From assembly GCA_021151695.1 (NCBI GenBank), contig JAGKWU010000001.1, positions 372,001 to 436,000 of the forward strand: 64,000 nucleotides of DNA. The letters run 5' to 3'. Below are positions 53,403-62,788 of this stretch, piece after piece. The stretch's first letter is position 1. Each line of letters starts with the position of its first letter. A program made the position numbers and the translations under genes. Source of the stretch: Cellvibrionaceae bacterium. Lineage in GTDB: Bacteria > Pseudomonadota > Gammaproteobacteria > Pseudomonadales > Cellvibrionaceae. Below the pieces are notes generated by a model. The model was not told the DNA's origin, ran no database searches, and worked only from the letters and a program-made list of their open reading frames with translations.

Positions 53403-55049
53403 TTAAATTTTAAATTTATAGAGCTCAGCGTGCAGGGAACTGGCAACCTTCGCCAATTCGTTGGAAGACTCCTCTACCTGGCCTGCCAAATCCGCAGCAT
53501 CTTGCGCATAGAGGGAAATATTGTTGGTATTGCCGCTGATCTCGCCAGACACTTTGGATTGCTGGTCTACCGCCACCGCTATATGAGTGTTCAATTCAGT
53601 CACTTGCACAACGGCCGCGTCGATGGATTGCAGGGCCTGCCCCGCGGCACTGGCCTCAGTTACGGATTCCTGCGCGATCGTCTGGCTGCTCTTCATCGCA
53701 TTTACCGCTTGATTGGCACTGGCTTGCAGTTGGCCAATCATCGCCTGAATTTCCTGGGTTGACTCCGCTGTGCGAAAAGCCAATTCGCGCACAGAGTCAG
53801 CTACTACAGCAAAACCCCGCCCCTGCTCACCCGCGCGCGCTGCTTCAATCGCCGCGTTAAGCGCAAGCAAATTAATTTGCTCAGCGATACTTTTGATTAC
53901 GTTCACTACATTCGCAATATTGCCGCTATCAGAATTAAGCCGCACTATCACATCGGACGATTGCTGTACCTCACTGGCCAAACGATCTATGGCATGAATG
54001 GTATTTTTCACCACCAGCAAACCGCTTTTGCTCTGCTGCTGGGCCTGCTGGGTTCGCTCAGCTGCTTTAGCCGCTGTCTCGGCAACGGCGTGAACTGAGG
54101 TGGACAGCTCGGTCAGCGCGCTGGCCACCATGGCAACTTCATGGGTTTCCTTTTGCACCAGGCCGGTATTTTTAGTCGCCAATATATTGAGCCTGGATGC
54201 CTGATCATCAAATACTTCACCCATACCTATGACGCGCGCTAAAAGGCCGCGCAAACTTTCAATAAATTCGTTAATGGCAATGCCAAGCTCGCCAATTTCG
54301 TCCTGATAATCTACGGGAATTTTGTGAGTAAGGTCGCCGCCATCGCCGGCCAGGGAGCGCATCAAATGTTGCATTTTATAAATGGGATCGACAATTAAGC
54401 GCGGAATCAGATAAATCATGACCAGAGCAACGGCAACACTGATAGCGATAAACACAGCCACAACTGCATAACTTCGATGCAAGGTTGCCTCGGACTCTTC
54501 CATCGCCATGGAGGTTTTTTTCTGCACCATCGATTTGAGCGAATAGATAGCATTACGCATTTCATCAAATGCCTGGTTGCCGTCTTTAAAGCTAACCTCT
54601 ATCGCCGTGGTTCGCCCTTCGCGCGTGTTACTCTGGCGGGCGGTAACAACGGTTTTAGTCAGTTGCTCCCATTTATCGCGGGCAGTTTCGTATTGATTCA
54701 CAGCAGTTTTAAATTGCGAGTCCTGAACCAGCTGTTTGAATTTGATTAATTTTTCGTGAGCGCTATCGAGGCTCTTTTGATGATCAGCAACTGCTGTCGC
54801 AAATTCCGGAGAATCAGGATTGAGAAAGAGCATACTGCGCTCTTCCACTAATACTTTGTGAACATCTGCATCCGCTTCCAACAAATAGTTATTGGCAACC
54901 AGATTGACCTGGGCAAGCTCCTTAACGTTGTTAGCGATTAGCTTGAACTTAAGCAATACCACAATGCCCATCGCCAGCATCATCAAACTGATGATGCTGA
55001 TGGGGATTAGAATTTTATTGCGAATGCGTAACCCGTAAAACCAATCCAT
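53403..55049 (-). CDS. Methyl-accepting chemotaxis protein (4HB-HAMP-MA)
   Basis: A 548-residue inner-membrane chemoreceptor. TM1 lies at about 13-34, a periplasmic four-helix-bundle sensor at 35-195, TM2 at about 195-215, then a HAMP domain (LIVDPIYKMQHLMRSLAGD) and the signalling domain with hairpin tip IAEQINLLALNAAIEAARAGEQG. There is no C-terminal pentapeptide for CheR/CheB docking. It lies 18 bp downstream of a periplasmic Cache protein, which probably acts as its ligand-binding partner. Confidence 0.93.
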   Translation of the reverse strand: MDWFYGLRIRNKILIPISIISLMMLAMGIVVLLKFKLIANNVKELAQVNLVANNYLLEADADVHKVLVEERSMLFLNPDSPEFATAVADHQKSLDSAHEKLIKFKQLVQDSQFKTAVNQYETARDKWEQLTKTVVTARQSNTREGRTTAIEVSFKDGNQAFDEMRNAIYSLKSMVQKKTSMAMEESEATLHRSYAVVAVFIAISVAVALVMIYLIPRLIVDPIYKMQHLMRSLAGDGGDLTHKIPVDYQDEIGELGIAINEFIESLRGLLARVIGMGEVFDDQASRLNILATKNTGLVQKETHEVAMVASALTELSTSVHAVAETAAKAAERTQQAQQQSKSGLLVVKNTIHAIDRLASEVQQSSDVIVRLNSDSGNIANVVNVIKSIAEQINLLALNAAIEAARAGEQGRGFAVVADSVRELAFRTAESTQEIQAMIGQLQASANQAVNAMKSSQTIAQESVTEASAAGQALQSIDAAVVQVTELNTHIAVAVDQQSKVSGEISGNTNNISLYAQDAADLAGQVEESSNELAKVASSLHAELYKFKI

Positions 55050-55067
55050 GACAAGGACACCCGCGAA

Positions 55068-55649
55068 TTATTTAGCTTTATCCAACTCATCCAGGTTAAT
55101 GCCAACACAGAGCGCACCTATGGGTTTACCGCCCTCCAAAACAGGTACGGACACTTGAATCAAATAGGCTTTGGCGCTGTCATCAAATTTACTTTTGCCA
55201 ATATCAACACCGCCTACTTTGAACGCATTAGTGAATTTGGTTTCATCACCCTGCCAATAGTCAGATGTTTTATTCGTCATGGCGACATTCGCGCCCTGGT
55301 TATCCATCAAAATACTTTCGAAGAAATAGGGTTTGGTGGCTTCGAGTTTATCCAATTCTTGCGCCGCCGCATTTTTCATCATGGCCTTCATCTGGTCATC
55401 CATACCTGTGGTAGCCATCCATTCTTTGTCGCGTTTTTGAATTTGATCAAGCGTCATGCCCTTGGCATTTTGCTCTTTGACAGCGGCGATTAGCACAGGA
55501 TCTTCACCCCATTTTTTAATAACGGGAATCAACGCCGTAACTGCCGCCGGTGTATCTTCAGCATAGGCATCGGCCATGACAACTATCAGTGAACCTGCCA
55601 ATAAACAGGACGCAAAGCAACCTGCGATCTGACCTATATTCTTCCTCAT
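55068..55649 (-). CDS. Periplasmic single-Cache (PDC-like) sensor protein
   Basis: A 193-residue exported protein. A Sec signal peptide (residues 1-29) ends at AYA before ED. The C-terminal half is a PAS-like Cache fold: ILMDNQGANVAMTNKTSDYW, KVGGVDIGKSKFDD and the closing strand VPVLEGGKPIGALCVGI. No transmembrane signalling part is attached, so it is a free sensor. The ATG at 55649 has GGGAAG upstream. It is directly followed by the chemoreceptor gene and probably binds its ligand for it. Confidence 0.88.
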   Translation of the reverse strand: MRKNIGQIAGCFASCLLAGSLIVVMADAYAEDTPAAVTALIPVIKKWGEDPVLIAAVKEQNAKGMTLDQIQKRDKEWMATTGMDDQMKAMMKNAAAQELDKLEATKPYFFESILMDNQGANVAMTNKTSDYWQGDETKFTNAFKVGGVDIGKSKFDDSAKAYLIQVSVPVLEGGKPIGALCVGINLDELDKAK

Positions 55650-55809
55650 AATCTTCCCCAATGATTGATATGCCAAACGGCTGATTAACTTCATTAAAGT
55701 AAAGGCGTGAACGTTGGCAGTGTCAAGAATGTAAAAATCGAGGATGCGATACCACCGAAACGCAATCAAATTGTGCGTGGAATTTAAGAAAAATTAGTAA
55801 AAAAGGAAA

Positions 55810-56499
55810 TTAAAAAATACGATCTTGGAACCACAATAATATGGGATAGCTTGCAGGCCAGATCCAAAAAAAGCGGTTAAGCCCGAAGAGGAAAGCATTG
55901 GCAAGATGAAACAACACTGCAACAACAAGTGCAGCCAGCAGTAAAGATTGGTGGAATAGCGCCAAGGGAAACAGAAGCTCAAACAGAATGACTGACCAGC
56001 CCATCAGCCACAATAATTGCGGCTTGTTCGACCAATTGCGCACAGAGTCGCTCACCGGATACGCGGTAAACGCGAACACCTCACGCAGAGCTTCGCCCCT
56101 GCGCCAGGCGGGATTAATAATTTTGATATAACCCGCCTGAAAATAAGAAAAGCTCGCCTGAAAAGCCAGGTAACCCAACGCCAACTCACATCCAAATCGG
56201 GTAGGCAACATATGCGATAACCACAGGCACAACAACACCAGTACACTCATGGCATCGCTGCCACCGTTGTATGGCCCCTGAAAGCGATAGAGAAAATAGC
56301 CGGCGATCAACAGCAAGCCCGTTTCGACAAAAACAGTTTCAATTCCTGCCAACAGCAATACAGATAATATTAATCGCACCCAGCCCACATATTTCTCCGG
56401 GGCATGGCCGCAAATATATTCGAGGCTTTGTTGCGTGTAGGCGATCGCCAATAGCACTTCACTGGCGCGAACGGCCGACTCCATCGTCATAACAAACAT
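55810..56499 (-). CDS. HTTM-type membrane protein (gamma-carboxylase-like)
   Basis: A 229-residue protein with about six hydrophobic helices. The segment FSYFQAGYIKIINPAWRRGEALREVF is the recognisable signature of HTTM domains, the membrane region related to vitamin K-dependent gamma-carboxylase. The carboxylase C-terminal part is absent. Its ATG overlaps the stop of the preceding gene by four bases (ATGA), so the two proteins are made in step. The function of stand-alone bacterial HTTM proteins is unknown. Confidence 0.82.
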   Translation of the reverse strand: MFVMTMESAVRASEVLLAIAYTQQSLEYICGHAPEKYVGWVRLILSVLLLAGIETVFVETGLLLIAGYFLYRFQGPYNGGSDAMSVLVLLCLWLSHMLPTRFGCELALGYLAFQASFSYFQAGYIKIINPAWRRGEALREVFAFTAYPVSDSVRNWSNKPQLLWLMGWSVILFELLFPLALFHQSLLLAALVVAVLFHLANAFLFGLNRFFWIWPASYPILLWFQDRIF

Positions 56500-56930
56500 C
56501 AGAACTTCGCCTGCACAATAGAGTAAACATCCGAGACAAGCACAATCGTTTCCGTAACGGCTTCAGGATTGTTCTCGATTGCCACAATGCGATAACGCCA
56601 ATAACGTTCTCCGTGCATGGCAATTTCGCCAGACGCCAATGCAGCACCTATTCGCATGGCGATTTCCTGTTGATGCCAAGGGGATTCCATTTCAAACAAA
56701 CGCTCTGCACAGGTGTTGAGATAGAGGAATTCATTCCAGCGAGGATTATGGATTAATCGCAGCAACCCCTGCCCTACAGTCAAGCGTGCAGGGCGGGCAC
56801 GAAACTCTTGCCAGATTTCTGGCTCGCTATCCGCTGTCATGAGCAAGGAAATTTGAATACGTGGTGAGGGACCTATACTGCTAAAAAATCGCCAGGAAGG
56901 AAAAATGGCCGGAAAGATAAGTTTGAGCAT
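56499..56930 (-). CDS. Unknown soluble protein coupled to HTTM membrane protein
   Basis: A 143-residue protein that matches no family I recognise. It starts MLKLIFPAIFPSWRFFSS; a moderately hydrophobic beginning is not a clear signal peptide. The middle (PRWNEFLYLNTCAERLFEM) and the end (GERYWRYRIVAIENNPEAVT) look like a small alpha/beta domain with several aromatic residues. The four-base overlap with the HTTM gene is the main functional clue. Upstream, uvrB ends 74 bp away, also leftward. Confidence 0.75.
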   Translation of the reverse strand: MLKLIFPAIFPSWRFFSSIGPSPRIQISLLMTADSEPEIWQEFRARPARLTVGQGLLRLIHNPRWNEFLYLNTCAERLFEMESPWHQQEIAMRIGAALASGEIAMHGERYWRYRIVAIENNPEAVTETIVLVSDVYSIVQAKF

Positions 56931-57004
56931 CCACCACTACCTTGTTATTACTATACATGTGGAAAACCGTCAGCAGATAATCCTGCCAACGGTTTGGTGT
57001 CATA

Positions 57005-59014
57005 TCAGAGCGCTTGGGTTTTTAATTTTTCAATCTGGTCGCGCAACTTGGCAGCCACTTCGAATTCCAGATCCTTCGCGGCCTGGAACATTTGCTTTTC
57101 CATCTGTTCAATGGTTTTCCAGATATTGTTTGGATTCACTTCCACTGTGTACTTACCTTGCTTCTCAGCAACCGCAAGACGGCCTTTAGCACTGCGTGCT
57201 CCAGCGCCAGGAATGGGGGAAGCCTCCAGAATATCCGATACATTTTTACGGATCCCCTTGGGTATAATATTATTGGCAAGGTTGTGGGCAATTTGCTTTT
57301 CGCGGCGGCGATCTGTCTCGCCTATAGCGCGACGCATGGAGTCGGTGACCCTATCCGCATACAAAATCGCGCGACCATTGAGATTGCGTGCCGCACGCCC
57401 AATGGTTTGGATCAGCGATCTATCGGAGCGCAAAAAGCCTTCTTTATCCGCATCGAAAATCGCTACTAGCGATACCTCTGGCATGTCCAGACCTTCGCGT
57501 AACAGGTTGATCCCCACTAACACATCGAATTCGCCCGTACGCAGATCGCGAATAATTTCTACACGCTCTACTGTATCTATATCCGAGTGCAAATAGCGCA
57601 CACGCACACCGTGCTCGGCGAGATATTCAGTGAGATCTTCCGCCATGCGTTTGGTCAACACGGTAATCAAAATGCGTTCGTCACTCTCAACGCGCCGGCG
57701 AATTTCTGACAGACAATCATCCACTTGTGTGCCGGCCGGGCGAATTTCTATTTGCGGATCGACGAGGCCGGTGGGACGCACAATTTGCTCAACCACCTGC
57801 CCCGCATGTTCATCTTCATATTTGCCTGGTGTTGCGGACACCATAATCATTTGCGGTGCAAGACGCTCCCACTCGTCAAAACGCATGGGGCGGTTATCAA
57901 GTGCGGAAGGTAGACGAAAACCATATTGCACCAGCGTCTCTTTACGTGAGCGATCACCTTTGTACATGGCGCCGATTTGCGGAATCGTTACGTGGGATTC
58001 GTCGATCACCAATAACGAATCCGACGGCAAATAATCAAACAACGTTGGCGGTGGCTCGCCGGGCGCACGGCCCGACAAATAGCGGGAATAGTTTTCAATA
58101 CCGTTGCAGTAACCCAACTCTTGCATCATTTCCAGATCGTAACGCGTGCGCTCCCCCAAACGCTGTACTTCAAGCAATTTATGGTTTTCTTGCAAATAGG
58201 CTAAACGTTCACGCAGCTCCTCTTTAATACCATCAATCGCATCAAGGATAGTTTCCCGCGGTGTTACATAGTGAGTTTTGGGATAGATACTGACACGCGC
58301 CACTTTGCGCAGCACTTCGCCCGTCAGCGGATCAAAAATCGAGAGATTTTCAATTTCATCATCAAACAATTCCACCCGTACAGCTTCGCTGTCGGAGTCG
58401 GCGGGATAAATATCAATCACATCGCCGCGCACACGATAATTCGCGCGAAAAAAATCCATATCATTGCGGGTGTATTGCAGCTCTGCCAGGCGACGCAAAA
58501 TCGCACGCTGGTCAATGCGATCACCGCGCACCAGATGCAACAGCATTTTCATATAAGACTCGGGATCACCCAAACCATAAATGGCCGACACAGTTGCTAC
58601 TACAATGGCGTCCTTGCGCTCCATCAGCGCTTTGGTCGCAGACAAACGCATTTGTTCGATATGTTCGTTAACCGAGGAATCTTTTTCGATAAAAGTGTCG
58701 GAAGAAGGTACATAGGCTTCCGGCTGGTAGTAGTCGTAGTAAGAGACAAAATATTCCACAGCGTTATTGGGGAAAAATTCTTTAAATTCACCATAGAGCT
58801 GCGCCGCGAGGGTTTTGTTGTGAGCCATGACAAGTGTAGGACGCTGCACCTGTGCAATCACATTGGCAATGGTAAACGTCTTGCCCGAACCAGTTACCCC
58901 GAGCAAGGTCTGGTGCGCGAGACCGGCATCAATACCTTCCACCAGTTTTGCGATGGCCGCAGGCTGGTCACCGGCGGGAGGAAACTCACTTTTAACGACA
59001 AATTCTTTCGACAT
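57005..59014 (-). CDS. uvrB: Excinuclease ABC subunit B
   Basis: The damage-verifying helicase-like subunit of nucleotide excision repair. It has 669 residues. Walker A GVTGSGKT is at 39-46, the DNA-binding beta-hairpin is SYYDYYQPEAYVPSSDTFIE, and LLVIDESHVTIPQ and MVSATPGKYE follow. The C-terminal UVR domain (VAAKLRDQIEKLK) is present for UvrC contact. The ATG has GAAAG upstream. No canonical LexA box (CTG-N10-CAG) is visible before it. Confidence 0.97.
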   Translation of the reverse strand: MSKEFVVKSEFPPAGDQPAAIAKLVEGIDAGLAHQTLLGVTGSGKTFTIANVIAQVQRPTLVMAHNKTLAAQLYGEFKEFFPNNAVEYFVSYYDYYQPEAYVPSSDTFIEKDSSVNEHIEQMRLSATKALMERKDAIVVATVSAIYGLGDPESYMKMLLHLVRGDRIDQRAILRRLAELQYTRNDMDFFRANYRVRGDVIDIYPADSDSEAVRVELFDDEIENLSIFDPLTGEVLRKVARVSIYPKTHYVTPRETILDAIDGIKEELRERLAYLQENHKLLEVQRLGERTRYDLEMMQELGYCNGIENYSRYLSGRAPGEPPPTLFDYLPSDSLLVIDESHVTIPQIGAMYKGDRSRKETLVQYGFRLPSALDNRPMRFDEWERLAPQMIMVSATPGKYEDEHAGQVVEQIVRPTGLVDPQIEIRPAGTQVDDCLSEIRRRVESDERILITVLTKRMAEDLTEYLAEHGVRVRYLHSDIDTVERVEIIRDLRTGEFDVLVGINLLREGLDMPEVSLVAIFDADKEGFLRSDRSLIQTIGRAARNLNGRAILYADRVTDSMRRAIGETDRRREKQIAHNLANNIIPKGIRKNVSDILEASPIPGAGARSAKGRLAVAEKQGKYTVEVNPNNIWKTIEQMEKQMFQAAKDLEFEVAAKLRDQIEKLKTQAL

Positions 59015-59098
59015 AAATCGGCTACTGCTGTGACATGTGATGGAAAGTATGAAGAGCGACTACTGACTCAAACTGACATCTTAGTCTAGCCAAGGGTA

Positions 59099-59115
59099 CT
59101 GACAAAGCCTGTCAG
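59099..59115. repeat. Inverted repeat in the uvrB/fumC divergent region
   Basis: CTGACA-AAGCC-TGTCAG is a perfect 6-bp dyad. It lies between the two divergent starts and is not the LexA spacing, so it may be an operator or a small leader hairpin. Confidence 0.45.
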
Positions 59116-59235
59116 CAGTTGTTTTTTGTTAAATGCCGCTTGGTTAAGCCGTTTAGCTGGGGAAACATCCGGCAAAACCTGCTTAAAAGAACAGCTACAC
59201 TTTATTTCACAGCCGTTTGCGGCATTTGAAGGGCT

Positions 59236-60618
59236 ATGACGATGACTACTTTTCGCACCGAACACGACACCATGGGTGAGGTACAAGTACCCGCCTCCGC
59301 CCTTTACGGCGCCCAAACCCAACGGGCTATCGACAACTTCCATATCAGCGGCATTCCCCTGCCCAATGAATTTATTCGCGCGCTAGCCCATATCAAAAAA
59401 GCAGCGGCACAAACTAACGCCGGGCTTGGCCTGCTTAATGGTGATATAGCGCATGCCATAGCCGGCGCTTGCGATGAAATTATTGCAGGCCAACATCAAG
59501 ACCAATTCCCACTGGAAATTTTTCAGACGGGTTCGGGCACCAGCACCAACATGAATGTGAACGAAGTGGTAGCGCAGCGTGCACATCAATTGTCATCCCT
59601 GGCAGTACACCCCAACGATCACGTTAATATGAGCCAAAGCAGCAACGATTCAATCCCTACCGCAATCCATGTAAGCGCTGCGCTCAAAATTGAAGACCAA
59701 CTATTTCCCGAAGTAGAACATTTGCACACTACGCTGCTGGGTAAAGCTGAGCAGTTAGACGGGGTGGTCAAAACCGGTCGCACGCATTTAATGGACGCCA
59801 TGCCGGTAACCCTGGGGCAGGAAGTCCGTGGCTGGGCCAGCCAGATTGAACACAACTATGTGCGCATCCACAAGAATCTGCCGCAACTATTGGCGCTCGC
59901 CCAGGGTGGAACAGCCGTGGGCACCGGCATCAATGCGCATCCGCAATTTGCCACCGCATTTGCCAACCAGCTTTCGCATAACACGCAGCTCGATTTTGTA
60001 CCGGCAAGCGATTTTTTTGCCGCCTTGAGCAGCCAGGATACGGTAGTCGCTATGTCGGGCCAGTTGCGCGCGCTGGCGGTGAGCCTGATGAAAATATCCA
60101 ATGATCTGCGCTGGATGAATTCGGGCCCCCTCGCCGGCCTGGGTGAAATCAGCTTGCCCGCGCTGCAGCCCGGTTCGTCCATCATGCCCGGAAAAGTAAA
60201 CCCGGTAATTCCCGAAGCGGTTGCCATGGCCTGCGCGCAGGTGATGGGGCTGGATGCTACTATCGCCATCGCCGGGCAGTCCGGCAATTTCCAACTGAAT
60301 GTGATGCTGCCGCTGATTGCCTATAACCTGCTGCAATCGATCGGTTTGCTCGCCAATTCTTGCCAGCTGTTGGCCAACAAAGCCATCGCCGGTTTCACCG
60401 TCAACCAAACCAATCTGGACAAGGCCCTGGCTCGCAACCCCATCTTAGTAACAGCGTTAAACAGCATCATTGGCTACGAAAAAGCCGCTGCCATCGCCAA
60501 AAAAGCCTATAGGGAAAATCGCGATATTCTGGATGTCGCCCAAGCGGAAACCGGTATGGGCAGGGAGGAACTGGCCCAACTACTCGATCCGGCAAAATTA
60601 ACTCAAGGAGGAATTTAG
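59236..60618 (+). CDS. fumC: Fumarate hydratase class II
   Basis: Interconverts fumarate and malate without an iron-sulfur cluster. The 460 residues include the SSND-type site SQSSNDSIPTA, KTGRTHLMDAMPVTLG and the family signature GSSIMPGKVNP. The ATG at 59236 is the first of MTMTTFRTEHD; the second Met, two codons on, is also possible. Its stop codon overlaps that of the convergent LysR gene by four bases, so the pair has no terminator between them. Confidence 0.96.
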   Translation: MTMTTFRTEHDTMGEVQVPASALYGAQTQRAIDNFHISGIPLPNEFIRALAHIKKAAAQTNAGLGLLNGDIAHAIAGACDEIIAGQHQDQFPLEIFQTGSGTSTNMNVNEVVAQRAHQLSSLAVHPNDHVNMSQSSNDSIPTAIHVSAALKIEDQLFPEVEHLHTTLLGKAEQLDGVVKTGRTHLMDAMPVTLGQEVRGWASQIEHNYVRIHKNLPQLLALAQGGTAVGTGINAHPQFATAFANQLSHNTQLDFVPASDFFAALSSQDTVVAMSGQLRALAVSLMKISNDLRWMNSGPLAGLGEISLPALQPGSSIMPGKVNPVIPEAVAMACAQVMGLDATIAIAGQSGNFQLNVMLPLIAYNLLQSIGLLANSCQLLANKAIAGFTVNQTNLDKALARNPILVTALNSIIGYEKAAAIAKKAYRENRDILDVAQAETGMGREELAQLLDPAKLTQGGI

Positions 60619-61592
60619 CTGTGTTTCGGGCCGGATGAATCCGTGCAATCCGTGGTGTGGCCGCTGCAGACTTTGGGCATGCGCTCTTTGAATATCTCCG
60701 CTAAACGCTTTACTGCCGGGCCGGCAAACTCTTTATCTGCAAAGGTAAGATAAACCGGTCCTTCCCGCTCTGAGCCAACTTCCACCGGCAAATATTTCAT
60801 ACGACCTGCGTCTATATCGGCTTGTGTATACACATCCGGCAACCAGGCATATCCAAGCCCCCAGCGGATTGCCTCAAGCGATGTATTGATATGGCTGACC
60901 GTCCAGCGCTGATCCGCCTCCTGCCAACCTACGGTGTGGCGACGATATTGGCCAGAATCGCGCACAACTATCTGGCGGTGCTGGCGCATATCTTCGTAAG
61001 TGACTGGTCGCCCAAGCTGTTGCAGCGGATGATCTGCGCTGGAAACGCCGTGAAAAATCGTGGTCATCACTTTTTCGCCCACAAATCCTGGCGGAACAAA
61101 CCCACCAATGGCCAGATCGGCTTGTCGTTTGAGCAGCATATCTTCAGTGCCGCTCAACACTGTCTCGTAATACTCGACGCGGGTATCGGGAAAATCTTTG
61201 GCAAACAACGACAGGCAATAAAGCACCTTGGTAGGTGGCACAATTATGTCTACCGCAATTTTCACAATGGGCTCCACATGCACGGCCAAACACTCCGCAG
61301 ACCGCTCCAACCGTTCAGCCTGTTCCAATAGCTGGCGAGCACGTCGGTACAGCAACTCCCCCGCCGGGGTCGCCACCGCTTTACGTCCCTGCAAGTTAAA
61401 CACCTTCACTTCCAAGGCCTGTTCAAGCTGGGCAATGGCGTAAGAGACAGCCGACTGGCTCTTGTTGAGCACTTCCGCGGCTTTGGCATAGCCGCCAGCG
61501 TCTATCACCGCCAGGAGCGCACGCCACTGCTCAAGGGTTACCTTGTTTTCGCTCAAAAGCGAAGTTGAACTTTGAATTGAAGGAGCATTCAT
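60615..61592 (-). CDS. LysR-family transcriptional regulator
   Basis: A 325-residue regulator. An N-terminal winged helix (LEQWRALLAVIDAGGYAKAAEVLNKSQSAVSYAIAQLE, about 20-75) is followed by the periplasmic-binding-protein-like effector domain. It is divergent from azoR, so it very likely controls that gene and itself. The effector is unknown; quinone or azo-type stress compounds are reasonable guesses. The N-terminal extension of about 18 residues is Ser-rich and may not be translated. Confidence 0.92.
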   Translation of the reverse strand: MNAPSIQSSTSLLSENKVTLEQWRALLAVIDAGGYAKAAEVLNKSQSAVSYAIAQLEQALEVKVFNLQGRKAVATPAGELLYRRARQLLEQAERLERSAECLAVHVEPIVKIAVDIIVPPTKVLYCLSLFAKDFPDTRVEYYETVLSGTEDMLLKRQADLAIGGFVPPGFVGEKVMTTIFHGVSSADHPLQQLGRPVTYEDMRQHRQIVVRDSGQYRRHTVGWQEADQRWTVSHINTSLEAIRWGLGYAWLPDVYTQADIDAGRMKYLPVEVGSEREGPVYLTFADKEFAGPAVKRLAEIFKERMPKVCSGHTTDCTDSSGPKHS

Positions 61593-61656
61593 GACTATAG
61601 ATCCAATTTTTCGATGAAATCATCCCAAATATCGCTATTTATCATTCGCTCGTCAA

Positions 61657-61669
61657 ATCATTTAATGAT
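61657..61669. promoter_or_regulatory. LysR-type operator candidate in the lysR/azoR region
   Basis: The perfect palindrome ATCATT-T-AATGAT lies between the divergent starts. Length and position fit a LysR-type recognition site. Confidence 0.4.
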
Positions 61670-61747
61670 CACAAGGGCGGCCAAGTAAGAAAAGCGGCAG
61701 CGCCAGAAAACGAAACCGACCACATTGACGAATTGAGGATTAATGAC

Positions 61748-62350
61748 ATGAGCACTCTCTTACAGATCAACAGCAGCCTGTTTAGCGACCACGGTAACTC
61801 CAGCACCCTGAGCAACGAGTTTGTACAAAGCTGGTTGGCCAAACATCCCGACGGTAAAGTCATAGTACGCGACCTGGCGAAGGACGAAATCCCTCACCTG
61901 AACGGCGCACAAGTGCAAGCCTTCTTCACCCCGGCGGAAAGCCGCACTGAAGAGCAAAAAGCCCTGGTAGCCATTTCTGATCAACTGGTCGCCGAGCTGG
62001 CCAATGCCGATGCGGTTGTCATTGGAGCGCCTTTGTACAACTTCGGCATTCCATCTACCCTCAAGGCTTACTTTGACCAGGTGGCACGTGCCGGTGTGAC
62101 TTTCAAATACACCGAAACCGGCCCAGTGGGTTTACTGCAAGATAAACCTGTGTATGTGATTTCAGCGCGCGGTGGCTTCCATGTTGGCAAACCAAGTGAT
62201 ACCCAAACTGGCCATATCACTAACTTTTTGAACTTCCTGGGTTTGCAGTCAGTGAATTACATCTACGCCGAAGGCCTGAGTATCAGCGATGCAAAAGACA
62301 AAGCCCTGAGCGAAGCACGTAAAGAAATTGAAGTGGCGTCAGCTGCCTGA
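61748..62350 (+). CDS. azoR: FMN-dependent NADH:quinone/azo reductase
   Basis: A flavodoxin-like two-electron reductase of azo compounds and quinones. It has 200 residues. The FMN region is visible as LQINSSLFSDHGNSSTLSNEF and GAPLYNFGIPSTLKAYFDQ, followed by ISARGGFHVG. I use the ATG at 61748, which has AGGA nine bases upstream; a TTG at 61733 is in frame but weaker. It is divergent from the LysR regulator and may form part of a quinone-stress response. Confidence 0.94.
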   Translation: MSTLLQINSSLFSDHGNSSTLSNEFVQSWLAKHPDGKVIVRDLAKDEIPHLNGAQVQAFFTPAESRTEEQKALVAISDQLVAELANADAVVIGAPLYNFGIPSTLKAYFDQVARAGVTFKYTETGPVGLLQDKPVYVISARGGFHVGKPSDTQTGHITNFLNFLGLQSVNYIYAEGLSISDAKDKALSEARKEIEVASAA

Positions 62351-62411
62351 TTAAACCAGCAAAGCGTTATCATGTCAGGGATGACTCATTGCAATCGAAG
62401 GAGATAACGCC

Positions 62412-62756
62412 ATGACTCTGCTTTCAGAAAAAACCTGTACCGCTTGCCGTATAGGCGCACCACTATTAACCGATGCGGAACTCCGCGAAGGTTTGCAGCA
62501 ATTGCCCGAGTGGCAAGTGATAGAGGTAGACGGCATTAAGCATTTAACGCGCGCCTACAAATTTTCGAATTTTGTTACAGCACTCAGCTTCACCAATGCC
62601 CTTGGCGCATTGGCGGAGGAATTCAATCATCATCCGGCGATCTTAACCGAGTGGGGAAAAGTAACCGTCAGTTGGTGGACGCACAAAATCAAAGGCCTGC
62701 ATGAAAATGATTTGATCATGGCAGCCAAAACCGAACAGCTTTTTAATAGCCTTTAA
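62412..62756 (+). CDS. phhB: Pterin-4a-carbinolamine dehydratase
   Basis: Recycles the pterin cofactor of phenylalanine hydroxylase. The 114 residues show the family motif EEFNHHPAILTEWGKVTVSWWTHKIKGL, with the two active-site His residues. phhA, the hydroxylase usually encoded next door in pseudomonads, is not present in this window, so either it lies elsewhere or the protein has another role. A GGAG ribosome site precedes the ATG. Confidence 0.93.
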   Translation: MTLLSEKTCTACRIGAPLLTDAELREGLQQLPEWQVIEVDGIKHLTRAYKFSNFVTALSFTNALGALAEEFNHHPAILTEWGKVTVSWWTHKIKGLHENDLIMAAKTEQLFNSL

Positions 62757-62788
62757 CGGCTTTTACGTCATACGACAAGGTGGACAAG

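Noticed and set aside
58271..59089. A 272-codon plus-strand open frame antisense to uvrB
   Set aside because: Long, but it lies entirely over the conserved UvrB N-terminal half; no domain or ribosome site supports it.
59015..59235. LexA (SOS) box before uvrB
   Set aside because: The best candidate, CTGACA-AAGCC-TGTCAG, does not have the CTG-N10-CAG spacing of a LexA site.
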